Positions 8,153-16,837 are shown, counted from the stretch's first letter. The stretch is DNA of 64,000 nt from Spirochaetia bacterium (GCA_030041455.1 JASHNV010000058.1:1-64000); one strand, 5' to 3'. Translations and numbers: made by a program. Notes: generated by a model from the letters alone, not told the origin.

Positions 8153-9424
8153 TCAGCGCGTACGGATGAGCTCGTCGGGGTTGCGAACTCTCGGGGCGAC
8201 GTCGGCCGGAAGCATGAGCCGGACCTTTCGGAGGGTCCGGCCGAAGCCCTCGACGACCGGATCGCGGAATACCGAGTCGCTGTCGGAGAAGCGCTCCTCG
8301 CCCGCCGAGGCGACGATCGGCACGAGGACCTCGAAGGAGATCGGCTCGGGAATGTCGATGATGACGCTTTCCGGCGGGACTCGGACGCCGAGCTCCCGCG
8401 AGAGCCTGAGAGCGATGAGGCGCTCCCGCTCGGCTCGCGTGTCGAGATCGAGGAGGCCGCCGTGGACCCCGTCCCCGGGAGCGAATGTTTCCTCCGAGGC
8501 GGTCTTGAGCAGATTCCGCTCGCTCACCCTTCGGATCAGCTCTCCCCCCGGTCCCTTGAGCGCGGAGAATCGGGCGAAGAACTCCACGTCGTCGAGGCCG
8601 TAGAGGGACTCGGGCTTCACGAGGCCCTCGCGAAGATCGAGGTAGACCGCCTTCTTGATCATCGCGGTGGCGACGCGGACGGTCTTGTGCCAATAGACCG
8701 TGCGGTACATGAGGTACTTGGAGAAGAGCACGTTTTCCACTGCCGTGGCGCCCTGGGCGTCCACGGCGATGCCCCAGGTCCGGTGAGGGCGCATGCGGCT
8801 GATGACGAAGTCGGTGTCCTGGACTCCGTAGGGGACGCCACAGAAATAGGCGTCGCGGTTGAGATAGTCGAGCTTGTCGGGATCGAGCACGCCGGAGAGG
8901 ATCCCGCGGAAAAAGGAGACCTCCGCGCCGGCGAGCGGAAGCTGCGTATCGACGATCCCCGCGACGAGCCCGGGATCGACGCCGAGCGCGCTTCGAATGG
9001 TCTCCGAGAGGGGGGAGTCCACGATCTGCTCGGCCGCGAGCCGCTCGTGCTCCTTCAGCGGAAGCTCCTTCAGCGAGTGGGCGAAGGGAAAGTGGCCGAG
9101 ATCGTGCAGCAGCGCCGCGCAAAGAAAGGCCTTCACGCCCTCCACGGACAGATCGACGGAGGGATCGGACCGCAGGAGCGCGATCATGACCCTCCGCGCG
9201 AGGTGGAAGACCCCGAGGCTGTGGCTGAGCCGGGTGTGCGTCGCCCCCGGGTAGACCTGATAGGCCGGACCGAGCTGCTTGATGCCGCCGAGCTTCTGGA
9301 AGGCGCGCTCCCGCACGATTCGCATGAGCTCGGGGGAAAGGTCGATGTTGTGCCACAGCGGATCCCGAATGGGCTCGGTGTAGGCGTTGTGGAGATGATC
9401 GAGGGCCTCCGCGATCGCGCTCAT
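8153..9424 (-). CDS. HD-domain phosphohydrolase (SAMHD1/dGTPase-like)
   Basis: The 423-residue protein has the full metal-binding HD signature: His68 in HTRLSHSLG, His107-Asp108 in LLHDLGHFPFAH, and DPDKLDYLNRDAYFCGVPYG at 181-200, which supplies the last Asp. This arrangement defines the SAMHD1-like HD proteins that hydrolyse deoxynucleoside triphosphates or other phosphoesters. The C-terminal 200 residues include VIIDIPEPISFEVLVPIVAS and are typical of this subfamily. It probably acts in the cytoplasm on nucleotides; the substrate cannot be read from the sequence. The upstream region holds a well-spaced promoter; no strong ribosome site precedes ATG 9424. Confidence 0.85.
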   Translation of the reverse strand: MSAIAEALDHLHNAYTEPIRDPLWHNIDLSPELMRIVRERAFQKLGGIKQLGPAYQVYPGATHTRLSHSLGVFHLARRVMIALLRSDPSVDLSVEGVKAFLCAALLHDLGHFPFAHSLKELPLKEHERLAAEQIVDSPLSETIRSALGVDPGLVAGIVDTQLPLAGAEVSFFRGILSGVLDPDKLDYLNRDAYFCGVPYGVQDTDFVISRMRPHRTWGIAVDAQGATAVENVLFSKYLMYRTVYWHKTVRVATAMIKKAVYLDLREGLVKPESLYGLDDVEFFARFSALKGPGGELIRRVSERNLLKTASEETFAPGDGVHGGLLDLDTRAERERLIALRLSRELGVRVPPESVIIDIPEPISFEVLVPIVASAGEERFSDSDSVFRDPVVEGFGRTLRKVRLMLPADVAPRVRNPDELIRTR

Positions 9425-9465
9425 CGTGCGCCCCGGAGGAGCGCTTGCCGGTCTTCCATCTGACC

Positions 9466-9494
9466 GTTATAGGACCTCGGGAAGCCCGTGTCCA
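9466..9494 (-). promoter_or_regulatory. Promoter of the HD-domain gene, overlapping a divergent promoter
   Basis: Minus strand: TGGACA (9494-9489), 17-base spacer, TATAAC (9471-9466). On the plus strand TTGCCG (9445-9450), 17 bases, TATAGG (9468-9473) shares the same TATA core and could drive the lipoprotein operon. Use of one would hinder the other. Confidence 0.45.
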
Positions 9495-9541
9495 TATCCT
9501 TCCTGCCGAGCGAGCCGCTTCTTTACAGGCAAGGGGTTCAT

Positions 9542-10258
9542 TTGGTAAAACTGTCCATAGTGCGGAGTCATGTGCGTTCGCGGCTTGCCTTCATCATCCT
9601 CCTCGTCGCGGCGGCAGCCGGAGGGTGCTCGCGGCACCCGGCGCCGTCCGGCCAGGCCGGGGCTCCGACGGCCGGTCCGCGGCCGACGCCGCAGACGTTA
9701 GGCGCGCTCCGCCCCTTGACGCTCGGGCCCGTGGCGCGTCAGGGGGGAGCGCTCCCTCAGGCGAGCCTCTTCGTTGCGGCCGCGTCCCTCGCCGGAGACG
9801 CCGCCCTGCTCGCGCTGAGCGCGCCGGCGCCGGTCCTCCCCACCGATTTCGTCATCGGGCCGCTCGAGCCGGAAGGCCGGCCCCAGGCGGAGTCGAGCAG
9901 GGTGGCTGCGGTCATTTCCGCGTTTTTTGCCGCTCTCGCGAAGGGCAAGGTGGAGGTGGGCGTGATAAGCCAGGACCAGCGCGAAATTCTCCTCCACGTG
10001 CTCGACGGTCCGATCGCCGACAAGGACATTCCGCGCAGCGTGCGAATCGGCGCCATTACGATCGACGGCGGCGAGGCGCACGCGAGGATCCGCATGATGT
10101 CCGGCGTCGGAAGGACCGACGGCGCGGTCTATCTCGATCTGGTCAAAAAGAGCTGGCAGATCTCCGATATCCAGGCCGACTTCGGCGCGCTTTCGCGCGA
10201 GTACAAACGGACGTCTCTCTACGAGCCGTCGACCTGGCAATGGATGCTGAACGACTAA
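9542..10258 (+). CDS. Putative lipoprotein with NTF2-like C-terminal domain
   Basis: The start is taken as TTG 9542, six bases after AAGGGG (9531-9536); a GTG at 9560 is possible. The N-terminus is basic and hydrophobic (RLAFIILLVAAAAGGC) with Cys29 as the likely lipidation site, a relaxed spirochaete-type lipobox. A proline-rich linker of about 90 residues follows. The last 115 residues (VAAVISAFFAALAKGKVEVG to WQWMLND) have the helix-then-curved-sheet pattern of NTF2-like proteins, including a strand VYLDLVKKSWQISDIQADFG. No enzyme motif is evident. It is the first gene of a tight operon with the PilZ gene 12 bases downstream. Confidence 0.6.
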   Translation: MVKLSIVRSHVRSRLAFIILLVAAAAGGCSRHPAPSGQAGAPTAGPRPTPQTLGALRPLTLGPVARQGGALPQASLFVAAASLAGDAALLALSAPAPVLPTDFVIGPLEPEGRPQAESSRVAAVISAFFAALAKGKVEVGVISQDQREILLHVLDGPIADKDIPRSVRIGAITIDGGEAHARIRMMSGVGRTDGAVYLDLVKKSWQISDIQADFGALSREYKRTSLYEPSTWQWMLND

Positions 10259-10270
10259 GGAGCGCCGAGC

Positions 10271-11509
10271 ATGGGGACGGGTGTAAGCAGGATTGAGCAG
10301 GAGTTCGTTCTGTCGACTGTCCACGACAAGACGATGCCGGTCAAGGTCCACGCCAATCGCCAGGAGTCCGAGGGCCGAATCGTCTCGCTCAGCGACTCCG
10401 AGATGGTCATCGAGCTCGCCGCGCCGCTCAAGCTGCTCCATGACGAGCGGCTGCGGGTGTTCTTCTCCTATTTTGGCCACGTCATGACGTTCACCACGCG
10501 CGCGCGAAACGTCGAGGACCGCCAGGTCACGGTCGCCTATCCGAAAGGCCTGTACAAGAACCTGCAGCGCAAGTACGAGCGGGTGCTCCCGCCGGTCGGG
10601 ACGAAGGCCTACTTCACGCTGTCGAGCACGAAAGTCGAGCTCAACTTTCCGAAGTCCGAGGAGTACGATCCCGTCGACAAGCCGCAGTTCTCCGACAAGT
10701 TTCGGCCCGAAAGCATCGCGGAGCTTGTCAGGTCCTTCCGCGAGTCGGTCTCGGCGCGCTGCACCGAGAACAGCGTCATGATGTTCCGCGACCGCCAGCC
10801 CTCAGGCTATGAGGAGGAGATCATCGCGAAGACGGCCAAGATGCTGCTCATCACGGGCGCCGAGGGCGGGCTGCCTCTTGGGGACAGCGAGCGCGGCGAG
10901 CGATTCATCACCCGGGAGATGATTGCGAAGGCCGGAAGCGAGATCGGCGCGCCGCAAATCTTTCGCGAGAACTTTGCTGCGCTTCTTCAGCGGAAGCGGA
11001 AGCAGGGCGTCGTCTCCGAGCTCTATTGCCCGATACTCTTTCACGAGTACGTCATCGGCTACGTGTATCTCCTCAGCAAGACCAAGGACTTCGATCAAGA
11101 TCTCGTCGACCACGTACTGCAGTTCTCCCAGGTCCTCGCCTACTCGCTGAAGATCAACAATTATTTCAAGGGGGCCGATGTCGACTCCGAGCGCTATGAG
11201 ACGCAGATCCTCAACCTGAGCGCTTCCGGCATGCTTTTCGCCCACAACTCGGCGAAGCTGAAGGACGGCTTGATGATCTACACGGACGTTCCGGTGGTCC
11301 TCGTCGTGAAGGAAAGGAAAATGGTCATCGGCTCGAGAATCATGAGAAAGTACGAGGACGCGCTCACCTGTTATTTCGGCGTGCAGTTTCTCGAGATTCA
11401 GCCCGAGGACTTTCGCTATCTTTTCGAGCTCGTGTACGGGCGTCCCTTCACGAAGGAGGACGGCGAGCTTTGGGAAGGCGGGACGGCGCCCCCGCCGCTT
11501 GAGCTCTAG
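10271..11509 (+). CDS. PilZ/DUF1577-type protein with central GAF-like region
   Basis: This 412-residue protein has an N-terminal YcgR-like beta domain (VHANRQESEGRIVSLSDSEM), a middle helical-sheet segment about residues 140-300 that resembles a GAF sensor (YCPILFHEYVIGYVYLLSKT), and a C-terminal PilZ domain from about 305 with NLSASGM at 314-320 and CYFGVQFLEI near 375. Canonical PilZ binding of c-di-GMP needs an RxxxR motif before the D/NxSxxG motif; only ERYET precedes it, so binding is uncertain. Related DUF1577/PilZ proteins are common in spirochaetes. The start ATG 10271 follows AAGGAG (10257-10262). The stop is two bases before the next ATG, so translation is coupled. Confidence 0.75.
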   Translation: MGTGVSRIEQEFVLSTVHDKTMPVKVHANRQESEGRIVSLSDSEMVIELAAPLKLLHDERLRVFFSYFGHVMTFTTRARNVEDRQVTVAYPKGLYKNLQRKYERVLPPVGTKAYFTLSSTKVELNFPKSEEYDPVDKPQFSDKFRPESIAELVRSFRESVSARCTENSVMMFRDRQPSGYEEEIIAKTAKMLLITGAEGGLPLGDSERGERFITREMIAKAGSEIGAPQIFRENFAALLQRKRKQGVVSELYCPILFHEYVIGYVYLLSKTKDFDQDLVDHVLQFSQVLAYSLKINNYFKGADVDSERYETQILNLSASGMLFAHNSAKLKDGLMIYTDVPVVLVVKERKMVIGSRIMRKYEDALTCYFGVQFLEIQPEDFRYLFELVYGRPFTKEDGELWEGGTAPPPLEL

Positions 11510-11511
11510 GT

Positions 11512-14430
11512 ATGGTGTACCTGCTTGTCGAGATAAGCGGTCACCGGCAGCTCGCGAAGCTTCGAGGCGGCGTGGTCGCAGGCCTCGTCGAGAGCATTAC
11601 GGGTCTCGTTCGGTACAGCGGCGGGAACGCCGTGGTGGCGGACAAGGGGATGCTGCTGCTCTCCGTCGATCCGGAGGGGAAGACCGCCGAGGCGCAGGCC
11701 GAGCTCGTGTATCGGGTCTACGAGATCCTCCTGCAGCGACGGCGCGAGCTTCAGGGCTTCACCGTGTACGCCGAGGAGTTCGACGACCTCAATCCGGGAC
11801 TGGCGCTCGCGCGCTTGGCGCAGAGCTCGCTCGTCTCCGATCGGACCGATATCCTGCGGATCGGCGACCGCCTCAGATCTCGCTTGGAAGGGCTGCTGAT
11901 CGTGCGGCCGGCCGGAGAGTTCGCCGACGTCCTCGGCCGATCCGAGCGGATGGGGCACTCCTACCGGCTCGTGCACGACTTCCTCGTGCGCGAGCCGGTG
12001 GTCGAGCTTCTGCTTTCCATCCTCACGCCCCTCGTCAACCGCGAGCGGCCTCCCGGGTGGGTTCACGTCTACGGCCTCCCGCTCTGCGGCAAGAGCCAGA
12101 ACGTGAGCGCGGCGCTTCGCAGGCTCGCGGCGGCGGAGGGCAATCCGCCCTGGCTCACGCTCTTCTCCGCCTCCGACGGGCTTCCCTCCGCGGCGCCGTT
12201 TATCGAGAGTCTCCGCCCCGATTTCATGGACCGAGTGCCCGAGTACCTGAAGCCGGCCGAACGGGCGGCCTGGGAGCAGCGAAAGAGCGTCCTCGAGCTC
12301 GAGACGTGCGCGGACCACTTCGAGGAGGACTTCTTCGCCGCCTATTGCCACTACCTGCTCGCCTACATCCGATTCATGGACCGCAAAGGCCTTCCGCCCA
12401 TCGTCGTGTGCGAGCAGTTTCACGCCTTCGGCAGGGGCTCTCACGAGCTCCTCGCGCGCGTAATCGAGAAGTTCCGCGACTTCTCTCCGATCATTCCGAT
12501 CTGCGTCTCCGACTCCCCCGTCGTGCCCGAAGCGCTCGCGGCCGTCCCGCGAAGCGCCGTCGAGATCGCGCCCCTCGGTCTGGAGGAGCTTCGCGAAGCG
12601 CTCGGCGCGCTGCCCGAAGGCGCGGAGGTCGACGCCGAGGACCTGCTTCTCCGTACCGAAGGCAGGCCCCTGTACGCGAGCCACTACGTCTCGTTGTCCG
12701 TCAAAGCGGATCAGAGGGGGGAGCGCATATCGCTCGATCTGCTCCGGCAGATCGAGGAGACCTGCCGCAAGTCGCTCTACGTGCTCTATCTCACCGAGGG
12801 GATTCTCGGCATCGAGGAGGCCCGGCGATTTCTCGGGCGCGAGGGGCTCGTGCCGGAGGTGGTCGAGAGCGCGCTTGGCCGGCTCGTGTCCCTCGGCTTC
12901 GTACGGAAGAGCACCGGTCAGGTCGTCCTTCCGAGCGTCGCCGCGCTCCTTGAGGGAGAGTTCCGTCCCGACGGGCTGCAGGCGAAAGCGGCCGAGTACT
13001 TTTACGGCCAGTGGAAGCAGGGCGCGCTTCGCGGGAGCGAGCGGCTCGTGAGGTTCGTGGCGCTGTGGGGCCGATTCGAGCAGGCGGCCGACCTCTTCTT
13101 CCAGTACGCCACCGAGCTCCTCGATCGGAGCGAGGTCGACCAGGTGCTCGATTACCTGCAGCGCGAGGACGTCTTTCCCACGATGCTCGATCCGGCGCAG
13201 GCGCGAAAGCGCGACTTCTTTCTCGACATCTTGGCGCTTCGCGCCTCCGTTCTCCTCAAGGAGAAGGATCAATCGGAGCTTCGCGTCACGAAGGCGAAAG
13301 AGGAACGCCCGGAGGGCGATTGGGAGCTGAGCCTCTACGAGCTTTCCTGCGCTCAGCACCTGTACGCCGCGCGCGAGATTCGCGCGGCGCTCGACTCGGC
13401 GAAGCGGGCCCTGATCGCCTCCCAGCGGGTCGAGGCACCTCGTCTGGAGTATCGCGCGAACATCGAGATCGGCCTCGCCATGCTCGCGAACACGCGCCTG
13501 GAGGAGGCCGAGGACTACTTTACGATCGCGCGGGAGTCATCGGGGGGAGAGGAGCGCTCCTACGATTCGCTGCGGAGTCTCGGCTTCGAGGCCGTGACCC
13601 ATTTCGACTTCGGCAACTACTCCAAAGCGATTCGAACCGCCGACGCGGCGAGCGAGGTCGCCGTCGCGATCTGCCGGCGGGAGTGGCAGCGCTTTCTGAT
13701 TTTCCTGCGCGGCAGGTGCCACTTCGCCCTGGGGCTGTACGACGAGGCAGCCGGCGCCTTTCAAACGGGCACCTCGCTCTGCCGGGTCTATCCGCACGCC
13801 GCGGCGAGCAGGGTTTTCGAAGCGTGGACCGCGCGAGCGGCCTACTATGCCGGCACACGCCAGGCGTTGAAGACGCTCGAGGAGATGGATCCCAGCGGGG
13901 AAGTGCTCTTCTTCACCGGCGAGATCCGGGCGGGCAACGGAGAGTGGGCGGAGGCGGCGGCTCTTTTCGACCGTGCTCTTCGCGCTCTCGACGACGAGCG
14001 AGAGGCGTACCTGCCGAGCGAGATCGTTTCGTGGCGAAGCGGTTTTGCGGGAATCGAGGACCGCGCCTTTCGAGGCGCCGACGGACACGGGGTTCTCCAT
14101 CACATGGCGCGCGCGATGAAAGCCTACGTCGTTGCGCACCTCGAGGACTCCTCGGAGGGCGTCGCCGAGCTCACGCGGATCACGCGCGAGGACAAGCTCT
14201 CCGACCAAGACCCGAACGAGTCCTTCTACTATTTCCTCCACAGTCAGATACTGCCGGAGGGACAGGGCGACCTGCTCGTGGACCGCCTGACCGTGCTCAA
14301 CAAGGCGCTCAAGCACGCCCAGGAGCGGGCGACGCGGATCGACGAGGTCAAGATGCGCCGCGCCTTTCTTCAATCCAACCGGTGGAACGTCCGGCTTTTC
14401 GCCGACGCGAGAAAGCACAAGCTCGTCTAG
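11512..14430 (+). CDS. Large STAND-like P-loop ATPase with C-terminal TPR array
   Basis: The 972-residue protein starts with a small alpha/beta domain (residues 1-120) containing LVRYSGGNAVVADKGMLLLS, reminiscent of a class III cyclase-like or GTPase fold. A P-loop GLPLCGKSQ follows near residue 188, then Walker-B-like LPPIVVCEQFHAF near 300. This is the layout of signal-transduction STAND ATPases. Residues 480-970 are helical pairs with TPR character, for example LEYRANIEIGLAMLANTRLE and GRCHFALGLYDEAAGAFQTG. The Walker A is atypical and nucleotide use is not assured. Such proteins act as scaffolding switches. Co-transcription with the PilZ gene suggests a shared signalling or surface-related job; the input is unknown. 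Confidence 0.65.
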   Translation: MVYLLVEISGHRQLAKLRGGVVAGLVESITGLVRYSGGNAVVADKGMLLLSVDPEGKTAEAQAELVYRVYEILLQRRRELQGFTVYAEEFDDLNPGLALARLAQSSLVSDRTDILRIGDRLRSRLEGLLIVRPAGEFADVLGRSERMGHSYRLVHDFLVREPVVELLLSILTPLVNRERPPGWVHVYGLPLCGKSQNVSAALRRLAAAEGNPPWLTLFSASDGLPSAAPFIESLRPDFMDRVPEYLKPAERAAWEQRKSVLELETCADHFEEDFFAAYCHYLLAYIRFMDRKGLPPIVVCEQFHAFGRGSHELLARVIEKFRDFSPIIPICVSDSPVVPEALAAVPRSAVEIAPLGLEELREALGALPEGAEVDAEDLLLRTEGRPLYASHYVSLSVKADQRGERISLDLLRQIEETCRKSLYVLYLTEGILGIEEARRFLGREGLVPEVVESALGRLVSLGFVRKSTGQVVLPSVAALLEGEFRPDGLQAKAAEYFYGQWKQGALRGSERLVRFVALWGRFEQAADLFFQYATELLDRSEVDQVLDYLQREDVFPTMLDPAQARKRDFFLDILALRASVLLKEKDQSELRVTKAKEERPEGDWELSLYELSCAQHLYAAREIRAALDSAKRALIASQRVEAPRLEYRANIEIGLAMLANTRLEEAEDYFTIARESSGGEERSYDSLRSLGFEAVTHFDFGNYSKAIRTADAASEVAVAICRREWQRFLIFLRGRCHFALGLYDEAAGAFQTGTSLCRVYPHAAASRVFEAWTARAAYYAGTRQALKTLEEMDPSGEVLFFTGEIRAGNGEWAEAAALFDRALRALDDEREAYLPSEIVSWRSGFAGIEDRAFRGADGHGVLHHMARAMKAYVVAHLEDSSEGVAELTRITREDKLSDQDPNESFYYFLHSQILPEGQGDLLVDRLTVLNKALKHAQERATRIDEVKMRRAFLQSNRWNVRLFADARKHKLV

Positions 14431-14434
14431 GCCA

Positions 14435-14850
14435 CTAGCGCGCTCCGGACGGATCGTAGTCGGGGCGAGCTCGGGAAAGTTCAGCTCGGGGGGCAGGCGG
14501 GCAGGGCGGCCGGAGGAGTTGACCGTCACCCAGGTGACCTCGGCCTCGCAGACAAGCTCTCCGGCTCGGAGCACCCTCTGGCGAAAGACCCCGCCGGTCA
14601 CCCGCCGCTGCGTCGGCGTCGTCTCGATGAGCAGCTCGTCGTCGAGGCTCGACGGAAGTCTGTAGTCGATCGCGATCCGGGAGATGACGACGCCGTAGCC
14701 CTTCTCGCGCATGCCTCGGTAATCGAACCCGATGCCCTTGAGAAACTCCATCCGTGCGTATTCGAGGTAATTGAGGTAGACGGCGTTGTTCACGTGGTTG
14801 TAGCCGTCGCATTCGTAGCCGCGTACGACGTGAGTGCAGGTGAGTGTCAC
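14435..14850 (-). CDS. Acyl-CoA thioesterase (4HBT hotdog fold), no proper stop codon
   Basis: GTG 14850 is chosen because GGAGG sits five bases before it. The protein opens TLTCTHVVRGYECDGYNHVN and carries the 4HBT signature ECDGYNHVNNAVYLNYLEYA (Asp near residue 14), then VVISRIAIDYRLPSSLDDEL and VTGGVFRQRVLR, so it is a YbgC/FadM-type thioesterase hydrolysing acyl-CoA. The domain ends near base 14440 (about 137 residues), normal for the family. The frame does not stop there but runs antisense through the neighbouring ATPase gene to 13537, adding 300 residues of nonsense; a stop in another frame lies at 14435-14437, so a one-base indel near the end is likely. Confidence 0.65.
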
Positions 14851-14961
14851 GCTCGCCTCCGGTCCGGCAGTGTAGCTCGCCCAAGGATGGTTCGGCAAGG
14901 AGACTCGAGCGCCTCCGAGGGGCAGGCTCCCTCGAGGGCCGTCGCGACGGGCTCAAGCGTG

Positions 14962-14991
14962 TTGACAGAACGAGGAAGCACTTGCTATAGT
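14962..14991 (+). promoter_or_regulatory. Consensus sigma-70 promoter of the tRNA gene
   Basis: TTGACA (14962-14967), 18-base spacer, TATAGT (14986-14991). The -35 is perfect and the predicted start near 14998 leaves a 10-base leader before the tRNA at 15008. Confidence 0.75.
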
Positions 14992-15007
14992 GCCGGGTCA
15001 CGTACAG

Positions 15008-15080
15008 GGCGGCGTAGCTCAGTTGGCAGAGCAAACGGCTCATATCCGTTGGGTCAGGGGTTCAACTCCCTTCGCCGCTA
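15008..15080 (+). tRNA. tRNA-Met (anticodon CAU)
   Basis: The 73-base cloverleaf folds completely. The acceptor arm is GGCGGCG against CGCCGCT (15073-15079), with one G-T wobble pair. The D arm is GCTC/GAGC, the anticodon stem AACGG/CCGTT closes the loop CTCATAT, and the T arm is AGGGG/CCCTT with TTCAACT. Discriminator A is 15080; CCA is not encoded. The anticodon CAU fits elongator methionine. The initiator is disfavoured because the first acceptor position can pair, and lysidine-type tRNA-Ile2 cannot be fully excluded without comparison to the other CAU tRNAs of the genome. Confidence 0.9.
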
Positions 15081-15305
15081 ATCGGGTCCATTCGGGCTTC
15101 TTCACCCCCAAGCTCGTGCATCGTTCTCGTTGGATCGGCCCCGGGGCGGCGCGCTCGCACCTCGGGCGTCCGGCTTTCTTCGCGGCCAAGGGCGAGATTG
15201 CCGGAATCAACGGGTGCTCCGACGACGAGGAGGCGAGTCCCCTCTTCCGGTTCGCGAAGTCGGCCGGTCTTTCCTAACGAGGCGGGAGGACCCTTCGGCC
15301 CCTAT
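15081..15305. other. No gene recognised
   Basis: Between the tRNA and the next promoter no frame resembles a known family, and no hairpin with a T-tract is evident. Confidence 0.5.
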
Positions 15306-15335
15306 TTGAAAAAGAGTGCGAGATCCGGGTAGGAT
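15306..15335 (+). promoter_or_regulatory. Possible promoter of the small membrane protein gene
   Basis: TTGAAA (15306-15311), 18-base spacer, TAGGAT (15330-15335). The predicted start near 15342 is three bases before ATG 15345. The AGGA in the -10 could alternatively be a distant ribosome site. Confidence 0.35.
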
Positions 15336-15344
15336 CTGCTCGAC

Positions 15345-15884
15345 ATGAGAAGCTTCGTATGTTCGGTTATCCTCGCGGCCGGGCTTGCCTCCACCGCGAT
15401 CGAGGCAAGCCCCGCGCCGACGCTCCCGCTGAACCTTGCTCCCGCCGACGGACCCGCGTCCGCGGGCAAGCTCTATCACTTCTTCGCCGGCTTCTCCGTG
15501 GGCCTGTTCGCCGCAGCGGGGGTCGACGGCGCCTATTCGGCTCAAACGGTGGCCCAGTACCCGTACCTTCTTCCGCTCGTCGCTCTCACCGCCTCGGAAG
15601 CCGCGGGTATGTCCAAGGAGATTCTCGACTCCACCGGCTTCGGGGACCCTCGCTTCGGCGACGTCCTTATCACCATGTCCGGCGGGCTCGCCGCCGCGGC
15701 GGCCGCGTTCGGGATGGAGTCGACGATGCCGGAAAGCCAGGCGGGCAGGCAGGCGAGCATCGAGTTCTTCGTCGCGGCGGCGACGATTCTCGCGACACCG
15801 GTCATCGTGGGAATGGACCAGGAGATCCGGAGCTATCTCGACCGCCGGAAGGCGGCATCAAAAGAGCGGCGGGAGCACCACTGA
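15345..15884 (+). CDS. Small exported or membrane protein, YfiM/DUF2279-like
   Basis: The 179-residue product starts with a signal peptide (MRSFVCSVILAAGLASTAIE). Then come GKLYHFFAGFSVGLFAAAGV, a second hydrophobic stretch, GMSKEILDSTGFGDPRFGDV, and GGLAAAAAAFGME. The spacing of H..AG, KE..D and D.....GG matches the pattern of YfiM/DUF2279 proteins, predicted inner-membrane or periplasmic proteins of unknown role. Two further hydrophobic segments (about 40-65 and 140-160) suggest membrane association. The C-terminus is charged. Assignment rests on motif spacing only. Confidence 0.55.
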   Translation: MRSFVCSVILAAGLASTAIEASPAPTLPLNLAPADGPASAGKLYHFFAGFSVGLFAAAGVDGAYSAQTVAQYPYLLPLVALTASEAAGMSKEILDSTGFGDPRFGDVLITMSGGLAAAAAAFGMESTMPESQAGRQASIEFFVAAATILATPVIVGMDQEIRSYLDRRKAASKERREHH

Positions 15885-16003
15885 GCCGTTTCCATCGATG
15901 TGGGGAATGGCGGCGGTTCATGCTCGGTAGAGCGGGCCGGAGGTAAGACGACGATCGGGAGACGTTCCGCCGACCGAGGCGTAGGAAACGAGGAGCATCT
16001 TGA

Positions 16004-16573
16004 GTGGCAGGATCATGTGTCGTGCTTACCGGGGCATCGGGCGGAGGAAAGACCACCATCGCTCTCGCCGTCAAGACAATGCGTCCTGACTTCACGGTCT
16101 TGCACTTTGACGCCATTGGGGTTCCGTCAGCGGAAGTCATGGCGACCTTCGGAACAGGTCGCCAGCCAGGCGGGGAGTGGCAACGCGCGATGACCCTGCA
16201 ATGGCTCGAGCGGATTACGCGCTATCTCAAAGCCGGAGACAATGTGCTGTTCGAGGGGCAAATGCGAATTGCATTCATTCTCGAGGGGCTCGCACGCTAC
16301 GAGGTTTCGAACGCACGGATGATCGTCGTGGACTGCGACGATCAAACCCGCACTCGCCGCCTCACGAAAGATCGTCGACAGCCGGAGTTGGCGAACGACG
16401 GCATGATGGGATGGAGCAAGTATCTGCGCCAAGAGGCAATCGAGGCCGGGTGCGATATTCTTGATACCGGCGCTCTTCCATTGGCGGAGAGCGTTCGGCG
16501 AATCGTCGGCTACCTCGGCGGAACAGACCGTGAGCCGACGTTCGGAAGCAATTCCAGAAAAATAGCTGATTGA
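16004..16573 (+). CDS. P-loop nucleotide kinase-like protein
   Basis: The 189-residue product opens with a Walker A motif, VVLTGASGGGKTTIALAVKT, followed by a short phosphate-acceptor-like segment and FEGQMRIAFILEGL near residue 85, then MIVVDCDDQTRTRRLTKDRR, a LID-like arginine-rich segment typical of small kinases. It resembles ATP-binding kinases of the AAA_33/shikimate kinase type; the substrate is unknown. The start is GTG 16004 with GAGGAG at 15989-15994. Amino-acid usage and lower GC than its neighbours hint at recent acquisition. Its 3' end touches a transposase remnant on the other strand. Confidence 0.65.
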   Translation: MAGSCVVLTGASGGGKTTIALAVKTMRPDFTVLHFDAIGVPSAEVMATFGTGRQPGGEWQRAMTLQWLERITRYLKAGDNVLFEGQMRIAFILEGLARYEVSNARMIVVDCDDQTRTRRLTKDRRQPELANDGMMGWSKYLRQEAIEAGCDILDTGALPLAESVRRIVGYLGGTDREPTFGSNSRKIAD

Positions 16574-16658
16574 GATAGAGCTTGAAGAGAACGACCCGGT
16601 CCACGGAGGGCTTTCCTTCCCGCCAGTACATCGGCGTCATGTCCGTTTGGATTTCTGC
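16568..16658 (-). pseudogene. Transposase (DUF772-type) N-terminal remnant
   Basis: The minus-strand translation AEIQTDMTPMYWREGKPSVD continuing RVVLFKLYLNQLF matches the start of IS5/IS1182-type transposases, where (E)GRPSIDPVVLFKLxLL is characteristic. Only about 30 residues survive, with no further match on either side. It is a relic next to the kinase-like gene. Confidence 0.5.
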
Positions 16659-16837
16659 CCCCACATGAGCGCTCGCGGTTTTTTGACGTTCAGCTTTTCC
16701 GCGCTTCGACGCATTGCGGTTGGATAGGTCGGCTTCCTTACAACCCATCCTCCTCATTGTCCGGCAGCCGGGCTCCGCCGGTACGCGAAAAGGCCGTGAT
16801 ATACTGGAGGGCGTTCAGTCCAAAAAAGGAGATCATC

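Noticed and set aside
11506-13359. Minus-strand frame of 617 codons
   Set aside because: Antisense to the TPR ATPase gene, charged low-complexity translation, no ribosome site.
15008-15080. tRNA-Ile with lysidine-modified CAU anticodon
   Set aside because: Overall sequence fits elongator tRNA-Met better; cannot be settled without the other CAU tRNAs, so kept as tRNA-Met.
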